A DNA stretch of 64,000 nucleotides from contig NZ_KI535369.1 of assembly GCF_000160035.2 (NCBI RefSeq), forward strand, positions 311,733-375,732. The letters run 5' to 3'. The position numbers were made by a program, and so were the translations under genes. The notes beneath the pieces are model-generated. The model saw only the letters and a list, made by a program, of their open reading frames with translations, did no database searches and had not been told where the DNA came from. Within the stretch, counting starts at the first letter, position 1, and the number at the start of each line of letters is the position of its first letter. The DNA is from Catonella morbi ATCC 51271. GTDB taxonomy: Bacteria; Bacillota; Clostridia; Lachnospirales; Lachnospiraceae. Below are positions 1 through 8,301 of this stretch, piece after piece.

Positions 1-78
1 AAGGGTAAAGATAATGGAATGCCACAGTCCAGGAAAGAAATAATAAAGGAAATGAAAGATAAATATCTTATTGATTAG
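1..78 (+). CDS. C-terminal end of an upstream gene (partial)
   Basis: An open frame enters at base 1 and runs 25 codons to a TAG stop at 76-78. The encoded tail is lysine-rich and hydrophilic (ends KDKYLID). It is too short to assign to a family. It could equally be a chance open frame, since only 25 codons are visible. Confidence 0.3.
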   Translation, partial: KGKDNGMPQSRKEIIKEMKDKYLID

Positions 79-114
79 TTAATCACAGTCAACTTATATA
101 CAGTAATTGATTGC

Positions 115-142
115 TTGACAATAAAAATGAGATGATGATATT
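115..142 (+). promoter_or_regulatory. Putative sigma-A promoter of the TPR regulator
   Basis: A perfect -35 (TTGACA, 115-120) is followed after 16 bp by a 4/6 match to -10 (GATATT, 137-142), about 50 bp before the ATG at 195. The -35 is seen directly; the assignment of the -10 is inference. Confidence 0.4.
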
Positions 143-194
143 CTTAGGATAATATAACTACTTGGAAAAGTACTTCAAACATAGGGGGATTTCA

Positions 195-2021
195 ATGAAG
201 GAATTCACAATTGGAGATCTTATAGAGTATCAGACAAAGAAAAAAAGTGTAAGTATTGATAAGCTGGTTGAAGGTCTATGCTCTACTACATCACTTAAAC
301 GTCTTATTAATGGAGATACCAGACAAAGCTTTTTTCTGGTTGAAAGAATATTGGAGAGGCTGGGTGTGTCCGTAAACAAGGTTTCTCTTTTACATAATGA
401 AAATGATGACAGATTATTCATTATGAGGGAAATGATAAGCAAACTATTAGCTGATAGAGCCTATACTAAAGCAGAATTTATCTTAACAGAATATAAAGAA
501 ATTGCTGATTTAAGCAATCCGCTTCAGTTACAGTATGTCATTGAGGCAGAGGGAGTAATTCAGCTTGAATGCTATGAAAAACATGATGAAGCTTTGGAGC
601 TGTTTAATAAAGCTCAAAAGATCATATTGGGTAAATTTGAAATGGATAAGCTGCATGAGTTTGTGCTGGGTGAAGAGGAAATAATATTGCTGATGCTTAT
701 ACTTAATGAAGAAATGAAGGTTAAGAATAAAAATATAAGCATTTATGCGAGGCAGTTATTAGATTATGTAGAAAAACAGTTCGAGGATGAAGAAGTAAAA
801 ACAAATATTTACAGCAAACTGGCATGGATAATGGGTGAAAGTGCTATAAGAAATAAAAAGTACGAAGATGCTTTGGAATTTACCCTAAACGGAATTGATG
901 CTTTGACAGATAACGGTTTACTGCTGCATTTGCCACAATTCTTAGACAGACTTTTATTCCTGACAAAGGACAGGGATGAGAATATGTACAGGTCGTGGAA
1001 GAAAAAAAGAGATGCCCTAAAGGAACTTTATTTAGAATATAATGAGCCGTGGGAGGCAGAAGATATTAGGCTTTGGGAAACTTATAGACAAAACAGCGTA
1101 TATCTGATATCAGAATTTTTAAAAGATGAAAGAGATTTGGCTGAGTATACCCAAGAAGAACTTGCAGAAGCCGTAGGAATAGATATTAAAACCATATCTA
1201 GGATAGAAAATGGTAAGTCAACCCCTAAAAAAGGCACATTTACATCCATAAAAGAGCACTTTGATATTGAGATAGAAAGCTTTCAGACAAGGCTTACAGT
1301 TGATAATTTATCTTTACTTGAAATGGAAAGAGATATCTCGAGGTTATCATCTAAACACAGATATGAAGAAGCTGAAAGTCTGTTTAAGTCTTTAAAGAAA
1401 CAGCTTTCTATGGAGAGTAGGATAAACAGGCAGTATGTGGCATTTATGGAGGAACTTTTTGATAATGTATTAAAAAGAAAGCCTACAGAAGAGGTATTAG
1501 CTAATTTAGAAAAGGCATTTTTAATAACAAGAACGGATAAACATCTTGAGAATCTGGGGAAATTTGTAACTACAGATTTAGAGGCTAAGATAGTAAATAT
1601 GATGTCTATATGTTATAAACAGATTGGTAATATAAACAAGAGTGTTGAATTACTGGAAAATGCGATAAAAGGGTATGAGAGAAGTAAAATAGATGAAAAA
1701 AGGCATGAAATTCCTTTTGTATTGTTATGTACTAACTTATGTGGGAATTATGAGGAAATTGGTAGATTTGAAGAATCAATCAGTATAGCTGATAAAACTA
1801 TTAAAAACCTTATTAGCTGTCAAAGAGGGGATGAACTGGGATTTTTGGTTGAAGAGAAGACTTATACAACTGATAGAATGACAGGAAATAATGAAAATAG
1901 TAAGGAAAAATATAAGCAAAGTTATCAGCTATTTGAGCTAATGAAGGCTGGAGAAAAAGAAAAAGCCCCAGTTAAGAGGGCTTATATGAAATGGTACGGA
2001 GAAGAAATATGTAAGAATTAA
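195..2021 (+). CDS. Dual-HTH tetratricopeptide transcriptional regulator
   Basis: A 608-residue cytoplasmic regulator. Residues about 5-65 resemble the Rgg/PlcR-type N-terminal HTH (pattern LVEGLCS...LKRLINGD...LERLG), followed by TPR-like helices, then a second, classical XRE/HTH_3 domain at about 305-365 (QEELAEAVGIDIKTISRIEN), then a second helical-repeat block to the C-terminus. Proteins of this architecture are expected to bind DNA and, through the TPR groove, possibly a peptide; the ligand is inference. ATG 195 is preferred over TTG 162 because a purine-rich RBS (AGGGGG, 182-187) lies 7 bp before it. A full paralogue is at 49417-51246 and a C-terminal fragment at 36728-37105. The ABC exporter at 2656 lies downstream on the same strand. 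Confidence 0.85.
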   Translation: MKEFTIGDLIEYQTKKKSVSIDKLVEGLCSTTSLKRLINGDTRQSFFLVERILERLGVSVNKVSLLHNENDDRLFIMREMISKLLADRAYTKAEFILTEYKEIADLSNPLQLQYVIEAEGVIQLECYEKHDEALELFNKAQKIILGKFEMDKLHEFVLGEEEIILLMLILNEEMKVKNKNISIYARQLLDYVEKQFEDEEVKTNIYSKLAWIMGESAIRNKKYEDALEFTLNGIDALTDNGLLLHLPQFLDRLLFLTKDRDENMYRSWKKKRDALKELYLEYNEPWEAEDIRLWETYRQNSVYLISEFLKDERDLAEYTQEELAEAVGIDIKTISRIENGKSTPKKGTFTSIKEHFDIEIESFQTRLTVDNLSLLEMERDISRLSSKHRYEEAESLFKSLKKQLSMESRINRQYVAFMEELFDNVLKRKPTEEVLANLEKAFLITRTDKHLENLGKFVTTDLEAKIVNMMSICYKQIGNINKSVELLENAIKGYERSKIDEKRHEIPFVLLCTNLCGNYEEIGRFEESISIADKTIKNLISCQRGDELGFLVEEKTYTTDRMTGNNENSKEKYKQSYQLFELMKAGEKEKAPVKRAYMKWYGEEICKN

Positions 2022-2222
2022 TATACATTAGTATCTTTTAGTGCATCAGGTATAGAAAATGGCTTGAAATATGTTTTCATATAAGATTTATTTATTTTAG
2101 TTTTTAGATTAAAACCAACGGTACTTGACAAAAATCCGAACAACATTAAAGTTAAAACAACATTTCTAAAATTTTTTTTTCATAATGAAAATCTCCATAA
2201 ATTTGATGAGGAAATCATATTT

Positions 2223-2528
2223 ATGAAAGAATACAATTATTTGAATGCGAGAACTATGTCTCAAATAACAGCATTCCTCTATAAATGGGAAAAAGGAATG
2301 TTTGTTAACTATGCTGAACTGATACAATATATTGGCTTTCTTGCTCAAGAAGTGTGTATAAATAATTCTGCTGTAAATGTTTATAACAGACCAGTAAAAC
2401 AAATGAATTTTAATTTTTGGTTGCCAATAATGAAACAAAATGATATTTATGAAGAGTATATACCATTTTATGGAATTCTTACCGGTAAAGAATCGGAATC
2501 AGCTTCAATACAGAGAAAAACAATTTAG
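2223..2528 (+). CDS. Hypothetical protein, possibly a fragment
   Basis: A 101-residue open frame rich in aromatic residues (FLYKWEKGMFVNYAELIQYIGF...). The reading frame stays open for at least 14 codons upstream of this ATG and no convincing RBS precedes it, so it may be the 3' part of a decayed gene. I do not recognise the family. It lies between the TPR regulator and the ABC exporter, on the same strand as both. Confidence 0.3.
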   Translation: MKEYNYLNARTMSQITAFLYKWEKGMFVNYAELIQYIGFLAQEVCINNSAVNVYNRPVKQMNFNFWLPIMKQNDIYEEYIPFYGILTGKESESASIQRKTI

Positions 2529-2655
2529 CAAAATCAGTTTTTGGTATGTCGTTTAATGTAACTATCTGATAGAATACTTATATCAATTTAGTATATAAGC
2601 TGTTTATCCAATACTATATACCGAATATATTATAAAATAAGTGAGGATATAGCCA

Positions 2656-4224
2656 ATGAAAAATGAAGCAAATAATAATTTAAGCTTAAAAATGTACAAG
2701 AAAGGCTCAAAATGGTGGAAAGCTATCATTCTGACAATTCTTTCAGGGCTTGAAACCCCATTTAACACAGGAACCTACGCTCTGTTCTTCTGGCTGATAC
2801 AGGAACAGAGGTTAGAGTGGCTGCTTCCGTTTGTCGGTATCTATGTGGCATCATATGCAATTCTTTTATGGATAGGCAAGCAGGCGATTAAGGCTGCAAA
2901 TAATTATAAGGCACAGGTAATAACTGATATTAAAATGGCCTGTGTTAAAAACGCAATTGCAGAAGGAGTTGACTCCGGTACGGCTATTTCATTTATAGAC
3001 AATGACTTAAAGCTTGTTATGGCAAACTATTTTGACAATATAATAAAAATAACAAAAAGTTCTGCCGTGGTAGTATTTACCATCATACTTACCTTTAGCA
3101 GCAACTGGATATTTGCACTTATTTACCTTGTAATAGGCCTGCTTCCAATGGGGCTTGGCAGCATATTGGGAAGAAAGACTGCGGAGATGACAAACCAGTA
3201 TACTGAGAGTATAAGCAAAACTACGGTGCTTATAAAAGATGTGATCAAAAACAGTGGAACTATAATTAATTATAACAGAATTGCAGACACTGTTAAAAAA
3301 CTTTTTGCCTCAATATCAAAGAGTGAGAAGGACTTTGCAGATAGAAACAATGAGATGGAATTTACCGGCCTTTATATGAACATTGTGTATATTGTGGTGA
3401 ATATTATTCCTATTGCAATAGGTATATATATGGGAATTAAAGGCTATATTACTATACCAGCCTTTATTGCGGTTCAGTATTCAAGCGGCTGGATAGTGGG
3501 CTCTTTGGGACAGATAGCAGGTCTTATGGCTGTGCTTAAATCAACTGAGCCAATCAGAGAAAATATAATGAAGTTTAGTGATGTTGATGTAGTAAATGAA
3601 AATGAAGCTGAGGATGTAAAGAAAATTGAATTTAAAGAGGTGGATTTCGCTTATAATGAGGACAAAGAGATACTTAAGAAATTTTCTTTTAAGGCGGAAA
3701 ACGGCAGTAAAATTCTTATACAGGGTGAGAGTGGAAGCGGCAAGAGTACCATACTTAAGCTTATAAGCGGAGAACTTAAACCTGACTCAGGAAAGGTGCT
3801 GTTAAATGACAAAGAGTTAAAGTACAGAAGACTTGGCTTTATATCACAAAATCCTGCGGTATTTAATGAAACTCTAAGATATAATATTACTCTTGGAAAA
3901 GACTTTACTGAGGCAGAAATAAATAAAGCTATAGAACAGGCAGGGCTTGCAGAATTTACTCGTGAAAATGGTCTTGACTATGCAATTGAAGATGAGGGCG
4001 GCAATATTTCAGGAGGTCAGAAACAGAGAATAGAAATAGCAAGAGCCCTGCTCTATAACTGCTCGGTGCTTCTTGTAGATGAGGGAACTTCAGCCCTTGA
4101 TAAGAATACAGCTGATAAAATACATGAAACCATTATGAGTCTTAATAAGACAGTTGTAGAAGTAGCACATCACATCCCAGATGAAGTAAGGGCAAGATTT
4201 GATACTATACTTGAATTAGGATAA
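2656..4224 (+). CDS. ABC transporter, fused permease and ATP-binding protein (exporter type)
   Basis: A 522-residue half-transporter of the type 1 exporter (MsbA-like) fold. A membrane domain with about six hydrophobic helices covers residues 20-300; the nucleotide-binding domain covers about 325-522 with Walker A GESGSGKST (about 356), signature ISGGQKQR (about 450), Walker B LLVDEGTSALD (about 471) and an H-loop in VVEVAHH. It would work as a homodimer or with a partner outside the window. The start ATG at 2656 follows GTGAGGATATAGCC. Substrate is unknown; its position downstream of a TPR regulator suggests a peptide or drug. The SGGQ signature and catalytic Glu are intact, so it looks functional. 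Confidence 0.85.
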   Translation: MKNEANNNLSLKMYKKGSKWWKAIILTILSGLETPFNTGTYALFFWLIQEQRLEWLLPFVGIYVASYAILLWIGKQAIKAANNYKAQVITDIKMACVKNAIAEGVDSGTAISFIDNDLKLVMANYFDNIIKITKSSAVVVFTIILTFSSNWIFALIYLVIGLLPMGLGSILGRKTAEMTNQYTESISKTTVLIKDVIKNSGTIINYNRIADTVKKLFASISKSEKDFADRNNEMEFTGLYMNIVYIVVNIIPIAIGIYMGIKGYITIPAFIAVQYSSGWIVGSLGQIAGLMAVLKSTEPIRENIMKFSDVDVVNENEAEDVKKIEFKEVDFAYNEDKEILKKFSFKAENGSKILIQGESGSGKSTILKLISGELKPDSGKVLLNDKELKYRRLGFISQNPAVFNETLRYNITLGKDFTEAEINKAIEQAGLAEFTRENGLDYAIEDEGGNISGGQKQRIEIARALLYNCSVLLVDEGTSALDKNTADKIHETIMSLNKTVVEVAHHIPDEVRARFDTILELG

Positions 4225-4252
4225 TATTGTATAGAATTTTCTATATGAAGAT

Positions 4253-4474
4253 TCATCTGTATTCAAACACCTCCTCCACTCTCATCCCAAGAAACTTAGC
4301 AATCTTCATAGCATACAGCAGATTGGGAATAGCCCTGCCTTTTTCAATATTTATCAGAGTACGGACATTTATATCGGCTCCTTCAGCGACCTGCCGCTGA
4401 GTCAAACCGAGACCTATCCGTACTTCTTTTAGTCTGCATACAACTGTTTCTGTATTAATAACCATATTCTCCAT
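4253..4474 (-). CDS. Small XRE-family HTH regulator
   Basis: A 73-residue protein that is almost entirely one HTH_3 domain (LGLTQRQVAEGADINVRTLINIEKGRAIPN at about residues 18-47). It lacks any sensory domain. It lies 24 bp downstream of the S24 gene on the same strand, so the two are probably co-transcribed, and it may supply the DNA-binding part that the S24 protein lacks. A degenerate copy of its C-terminal codons exists at 37851-37926, showing that this locus was duplicated in the past. Confidence 0.75.
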   Translation of the reverse strand: MENMVINTETVVCRLKEVRIGLGLTQRQVAEGADINVRTLINIEKGRAIPNLLYAMKIAKFLGMRVEEVFEYR

Positions 4475-4498
4475 TCATACACTGCTCTCCTGCCCTTA

Positions 4499-4939
4499 TT
4501 ATGATAAAACCCTTCCAAAAATCTTAAAAGAGCAGCTTTCCGTAATGGGTATAGGAGGATAATCCTTATTAAGCGAAACAAGGTAGGCTCCTCTCCTGTT
4601 ATTCTGAAATTTTTTCACATAAGCATTTCCATCAAAATAAAAGATGCCTATCTCGCCATTTTCAAGCCATTCAGTCTGCTCAATCCATATAAGCTCCCTG
4701 TTATGGTAAAGGGGTTCCATACTGTCTCCGCTTATATATACCCCAAAGTCAGCCTTTTCAGGAATATCGGCAGATGAGTACATTTCATAGTCTTCACTGT
4801 CTAAAAAAGAACCGTTACCTGCGGATACGGCTTCATAATATACCTTTCTCTCCCTTATGACATTAATCGGAATAACCTCTCCCATCCTGTAATCACTGCT
4901 CTTTTCAAGTAGGCGGGTATATTCAAGTACCTTATCCAC
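4499..4939 (-). CDS. S24 (LexA/UmuD-like) peptidase without an HTH domain
   Basis: A 146-residue protein with the S24 layout: a putative autocleavage Ala-Gly in AVSAGNGS (about residues 38-45), catalytic Ser in the ISGDSMEP motif (about 69-76), and a downstream Lys in AYVKKF (about 107). Family members are LexA, phage CI-like repressors and UmuD, which self-cleave when RecA filaments form. Most repressors of this class have an N-terminal HTH, which is absent here: an in-frame stop lies six codons before the GTG start at 4939. The adjacent small XRE protein may complement it. Either a split repressor or a truncated gene is possible. Confidence 0.75.
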   Translation of the reverse strand: MDKVLEYTRLLEKSSDYRMGEVIPINVIRERKVYYEAVSAGNGSFLDSEDYEMYSSADIPEKADFGVYISGDSMEPLYHNRELIWIEQTEWLENGEIGIFYFDGNAYVKKFQNNRRGAYLVSLNKDYPPIPITESCSFKIFGRVLS

Positions 4940-5077
4940 GCCTTCTTTACTTCTTTATTCAGGCTGTGGAAAAGCTGGTGCGGGATGGCATTTATAAGTA
5001 AGTGTGACAAGAAATTCAGTGTTATATATAGAGTAAAGTGTGATAATGGAACTAAGTGACAGAAATCAGAAGGTTTT

Positions 5078-5386
5078 AATACCTTAAAAGAGGCAGAAGC
5101 AAGAAAAAAGGAAATTGAATATAAAAAGTCAGTGGGATGGTTTATAATCCCTAAATGTACACAGCTGATAGAGGATGCCTTTTATAATAAGAAAAACATC
5201 AATCCGGATATGAAGGAATAGATGGGAGAAATCAAAGAGAATGAAAATAAGGTAACAATTCCTGAAGGAGTGGATGCGAAACTTCTGATGAAGGTACTTG
5301 GCAACCCGGAAATGGCAGCCCTGATTACAAGCCTTGCTAAGACTATGCAGGTGATGCATCTGTTATATTTAAGGGTTTTATGGTAA
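5078..5386 (+). pseudogene. Remnant of an unidentified gene with an internal stop
   Basis: One frame reads through 47 codons, hits TAG at 5219-5221, and continues in the same frame for 54 codons to TAA at 5384-5386. The two halves look like one protein (…GWFIIPKCTQLIED… then …NPEMAALITSLAKTM…). No start codon or RBS is evident. I cannot name the family. The rest of the 4940-5465 gap shows no gene. Confidence 0.4.
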
Positions 5387-5465
5387 AATGCTAAATAATG
5401 CAATGAATTTAGAAATTGATAATCTGATTAGAAGATAATTATAATATAACAGAAAGATGGTTATT

Positions 5466-6878
5466 ATGGAAATAAAAGACTTAATAGGAGAAGCAACAGA
5501 ATATGACAAGAAACAACAGCTTGAAGTAAAGAAGCCTAAAAGCTGGTGTAAAAGTGTAAGTGCATTTGCAAATACTCTTGGCGGTTCATTGATTTTTGGC
5601 ATTTCTGACAGTGGAGAAGTTTTAGGCTTAGATGATGCCGAGGGAGATGCCGAAAGGATTAGTGAAACTATAAAAAGCAGGTTAGATCCTATTCCGGAAT
5701 TTAAACTGCAGTTTCATAATGAAAAGGGTAAAACGCTCATAGTCTTGGATATTTTCAAAGGAGAAGATACTCCATATTATTATTCAGGTGATGGTGTGCT
5801 TGAAGCATATGTACGCATGGGAAATGAAAGTGTTAAAGCAACATCTACGGAGTTAAAACGCCTAGTTATGCGTGGAAAGAATACGTCTTATGATTCACAA
5901 ATTTCAGCATATAGAGTTGATGACTTTGCATTTTCAAAGCTTAGAGAAAGATATAAAAAATGGACAGGCAACAGCTTTGATGATAAAGAACTTGTTTCAT
6001 TTGGGTTGGCTGATGAGCGCGGATACCTTACTAATACCGGCGCTTTGATTGCTGATGAATGTCCTATCCGCTGTTCCAGGCTATTTTGCACAAGATGGAA
6101 CGGACTAAATAAAAGCGGTGGCACAATTGATGCTCTGGATGATGCAGAGTACGAAGGGAGCATTATATCTCTTATTGAAAATGGCGAGAATTTCATAAAG
6201 CGTAATTCTAAGATGATGTGGAGAAAAACTGCAAATTCTAGAGAAGAAATGCCTGAATATGTAGAACGAAGTTATCACGAGGCATTGATCAATGGGCTTG
6301 GACACAGAGATTACTTAATAAACGGAAGTGAAGTACATATTGATATTTATGATGACCGGATGGAGATTTATTCGCCGGGAGGAATGCCAGATGGCTCCAT
6401 AATTCAAGAAAGAGATCCACTTACGGTGCCATCAACCCGAAGAAATCCTGTACTTGCTGATGTACTTAACAGGCTTGGTTATATGGAGCGTAAGGGAAGT
6501 GGATTTGGTAAAATAATAAGCGGATATGAGTTTCAGAAAAATTATACAGAGAACAAGAAGCCGACATTTCGTTCAGACAGATACCAATTCACTGTGATAA
6601 TGCCTAATTTGAATTATGACACTCAGGATGGCACTCAGGATGGCACTCAGGATGGCACTCAGAAAAATGAAGGGACACGGATAATAGAGCTAATACGAAA
6701 TGATAGTAAAATTAGTACAGAAAAGATTGCTGAACAATTGGGAATCAGTATAAGAACTGTTAAACGCCGCATAAAAGAATTGAACAATGTTAAGTTTATT
6801 GGCCGAGGCTCTAATGGTCATTGGGAGATTATAGAAAAAAATAATGGTCAAACCCCTATCGACATCCGACCTGATTAA
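5466..6878 (+). CDS. AlbA_2 (Schlafen-type) ATP-binding protein with C-terminal winged helix
   Basis: A protein of about 470 residues. The N-terminal AlbA_2 domain (residues 8-125) has the family pattern KSVSAFANTLGGSLIFGISDSG. A central GHKL-like segment (HRDYLINGSEVHIDIYDDR, then YSPGGMPDG, about 285-320) is typical of the HATPase_c_4 part of this family. A DGTQ linker repeated four times (about 384-399) precedes a C-terminal winged HTH (about 405-460). Members are annotated as transcriptional regulators or putative helicases, and some are linked to defence; no specific role is shown here. The ATG at 5466 fits the weak RBS AGAAAG better than the ATG at 5457. The last ~14 codons lie inside a dispersed repeat, so the C-terminus was probably replaced by repeat sequence. 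Confidence 0.8.
   Translation: MEIKDLIGEATEYDKKQQLEVKKPKSWCKSVSAFANTLGGSLIFGISDSGEVLGLDDAEGDAERISETIKSRLDPIPEFKLQFHNEKGKTLIVLDIFKGEDTPYYYSGDGVLEAYVRMGNESVKATSTELKRLVMRGKNTSYDSQISAYRVDDFAFSKLRERYKKWTGNSFDDKELVSFGLADERGYLTNTGALIADECPIRCSRLFCTRWNGLNKSGGTIDALDDAEYEGSIISLIENGENFIKRNSKMMWRKTANSREEMPEYVERSYHEALINGLGHRDYLINGSEVHIDIYDDRMEIYSPGGMPDGSIIQERDPLTVPSTRRNPVLADVLNRLGYMERKGSGFGKIISGYEFQKNYTENKKPTFRSDRYQFTVIMPNLNYDTQDGTQDGTQDGTQKNEGTRIIELIRNDSKISTEKIAEQLGISIRTVKRRIKELNNVKFIGRGSNGHWEIIEKNNGQTPIDIRPD
6618..6662 (+). repeat. In-frame 12-bp tandem repeat (DGTQ linker)
   Basis: The unit GATGGCACTCAG is repeated almost four times and encodes the linker between the ATPase and winged-helix domains of the AlbA_2 protein. 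A diverged version (units encoding DVPQ/DVHQ) occurs in the paralogous fragment at about 14600-14655. Confidence 0.85.
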
Positions 6879-7144
6879 CGCTATAATGTATTTAATCTAA
6901 TAAGAAAACAGAGCAATCATTGTTGCAAGCTTTTTGACAATGGTAGCCATAGGTATGAACTCTATGTTACTGAATAGTTATATCCTCCGGGTGCTTCGGG
7001 CACCGGACAAGCACCGTCAGGCACTTTTACAAGGAATAAAACAGGTTTTTTTATTTTGACAGAGAATGACAGGAAAGTTAGAAAACAAGCTACTTTCACC
7101 CACTTATGTTGACAGATAATTTTAGCAAATTACAGTACCAACTT

Positions 7145-7187
7145 TAGCTCCTAAGCTTAGCCCGGGGTTCGATTCCCGCAGGGAACA
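7145..7187 (+). other. tRNA-Arg(CCT)-like 3' fragment, possible attachment-site remnant
   Basis: Anticodon-loop-like CTCCTAA (7148-7154), a T-arm-like GGGGTTCGATTCCC (7163-7176) and an acceptor-like AGGGAACA end are in tRNA order. No matching 5' acceptor strand (expected GTTCCCT) lies upstream, so it is not an intact tRNA. Integrative elements often carry such 3' tRNA ends. Confidence 0.55.
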
Positions 7188-7198
7188 TACATTTTAAG

Positions 7199-7230
7199 CG
7201 GTAATGACGATAAGGTTATTACCGTTTTTT
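7199..7230 (+). terminator. Rho-independent terminator in repeat copy A
   Basis: CGGTAAT pairs with ATTACCG and is followed by TTTTTT. The same element recurs at 14243-14274 and 49265-49296. Confidence 0.75.
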
Positions 7231-7334
7231 CATGCAAAAACTTATATTTATGATTTAGCACTTCGGCTGGCACCTGGAATGACAGCCGGATGTCCCTCAA
7301 GGTGTCCACCAAGAGAAGGTATTTTGATACAGTT

Positions 7335-7535
7335 ATGATGAATAGTTTAAACTTTGCAACAGGTTGTTGTAAAGTTAGTGGTAAAAGAATTGCTATTAAA
7401 ATGGAAAACAATGATAAGCTTTATGGTGATGATATTATTTTAACCTATAAAGACAAAATCGTAAAAATCCTTATGATAAGCAATGAAAATTATAAAATCA
7501 AAAATATACTTATAAAAACAAGGAGATTGAGATGA
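7335..7535 (+). CDS. Hypothetical protein or C-terminal gene fragment
   Basis: About 66 residues, basic and hydrophilic, ending exactly in an ATGA overlap with the gene at 7532, which supports translation in this frame. No RBS precedes the ATGs at 7335/7338. The frame extends upstream into a leftover of an AlbA_2-type linker (bases 7288-7320 read DVPQGVHQ in another frame), so the 5' end is a recombination junction. It could be the tail of a toxin whose partner is the immunity-like gene downstream; that is inference only. Confidence 0.35.
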   Translation: MMNSLNFATGCCKVSGKRIAIKMENNDKLYGDDIILTYKDKIVKILMISNENYKIKNILIKTRRLR

Positions 7536-8038
7536 ATTTAAAAAGTAATAATTATCCAACCATTGAATATGAAAAAGGAGAAGAAATTTTTTTGTCACCA
7601 GAGGAAATTAATAGTTCTTTTTACTTTGATGTTGAAGAGGAATTAACCTCAAATGATGAAGCTATGGCGATTGTAGCCTCTATGATAGATGAAGTGGATA
7701 CATTAGTAGAAGCAGCTAAAGATTTTTTGAAAAATACATTATCGAATGAGGAAAATGAATACTATGGCACTGTTGCATATTTTATGGAATTTCATAGAGA
7801 TGAAATGGATGCTGATACGGTATTGGAGCTGTTTCCTTCAAGTAATGTTGATACAATAACATTTATAGAAATGGTAGATTTTTTAAAAATGATACGTTTT
7901 GGTAGCTTAATTGATAATAAAACAAACCAGCAAGCTTTTATTATGGATTTAAGCTTTAATCCGGAATTAACAGATGAACTGATGGTTATTTATTTTAATT
8001 TAGAAAAACAGGTATTTTATGTAACACATGAAAGCTGA
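7532..8038 (+). CDS. Immunity-like protein (DUF2004-like, tentative)
   Basis: A 168-residue acidic cytoplasmic protein (many Asp/Glu, including EEFFL-like and DEMDADTVLELFP stretches) with no signal peptide. The pattern NEYYGTVAYFMEFH followed by a beta-rich C-terminus resembles DUF2004-type immunity proteins of polymorphic toxin systems. RBS AAGGAG is 7 bp before the ATG. It overlaps the preceding frame by 4 bp (ATGA) and is followed by a clear terminator at 8080-8114. If it is an immunity protein it is an orphan, since no complete toxin gene is next to it. The family call is tentative. Confidence 0.6.
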   Translation: MNLKSNNYPTIEYEKGEEIFLSPEEINSSFYFDVEEELTSNDEAMAIVASMIDEVDTLVEAAKDFLKNTLSNEENEYYGTVAYFMEFHRDEMDADTVLELFPSSNVDTITFIEMVDFLKMIRFGSLIDNKTNQQAFIMDLSFNPELTDELMVIYFNLEKQVFYVTHES

Positions 8039-8079
8039 TCTAAATAAAAAATAGATAACAGTCATCATATAATATTTCA

Positions 8080-8114
8080 AAAAACAGTAAATCAAATTGG
8101 TTTACTGTTTTTTG
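8080..8114 (+). terminator. Rho-independent terminator
   Basis: ACAGTAAA pairs with TTTACTGT across a 9-nt loop and is followed by a T-run. Almost the same hairpin is found at 18191-18227. Confidence 0.8.
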
Positions 8115-8242
8115 TTGCAAAAAAACAGAAAAGAAAGTACATGAACAATAGCATAACTTAATACCCATACCCATAATTGCTGAATTACCGGCTTGCACTG
8201 GGTAAAATTGTATCATATTGAATTACGAAAGGCAAAAAAATT

Positions 8243-8270
8243 TTGACCTGCAAGCTTTAAGTGTTAAAAT
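8243..8270 (+). promoter_or_regulatory. Promoter of the ECF sigma operon
   Basis: TTGACC (8243-8248), 16-bp spacer, TAAAAT (8265-8270). The surrounding ~60 bp recur at 26030-26103 and 46413-46470 with the hexamers preserved, which supports a functional or once-functional promoter. Confidence 0.55.
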
Positions 8271-8301
8271 CGTACTTAGTATATGAAGGAGTGATTAGTG
8301 T

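Larger units (their letters stand above)
6836..7241 (+). repeat. 406-bp dispersed repeat, copy A
   Basis: Nearly identical, by eye, to 13880-14285. It starts inside the 3' end of the AlbA_2 gene, contains a tRNA-like 3' end (7145-7187) and ends with a rho-independent terminator (7199-7230). No coding capacity is conserved between the two copies. Shorter relatives occur at 11701-11805, 14879-15055, 34528-34630 and 49265-49330. Confidence 0.8.

Noticed and set aside
6618-6662. Non-coding microsatellite or CRISPR-like array
   Set aside because: The 12-bp units are in frame inside a gene and encode a linker; a diverged coding version exists in the paralogue.
7145-7187. Intact tRNA gene
   Set aside because: Only the anticodon-loop-to-acceptor half is tRNA-like; the matching GTTCCCT 5' strand and D-arm are missing upstream, and T-stem pairing is imperfect. 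The same holds for 14188-14231.
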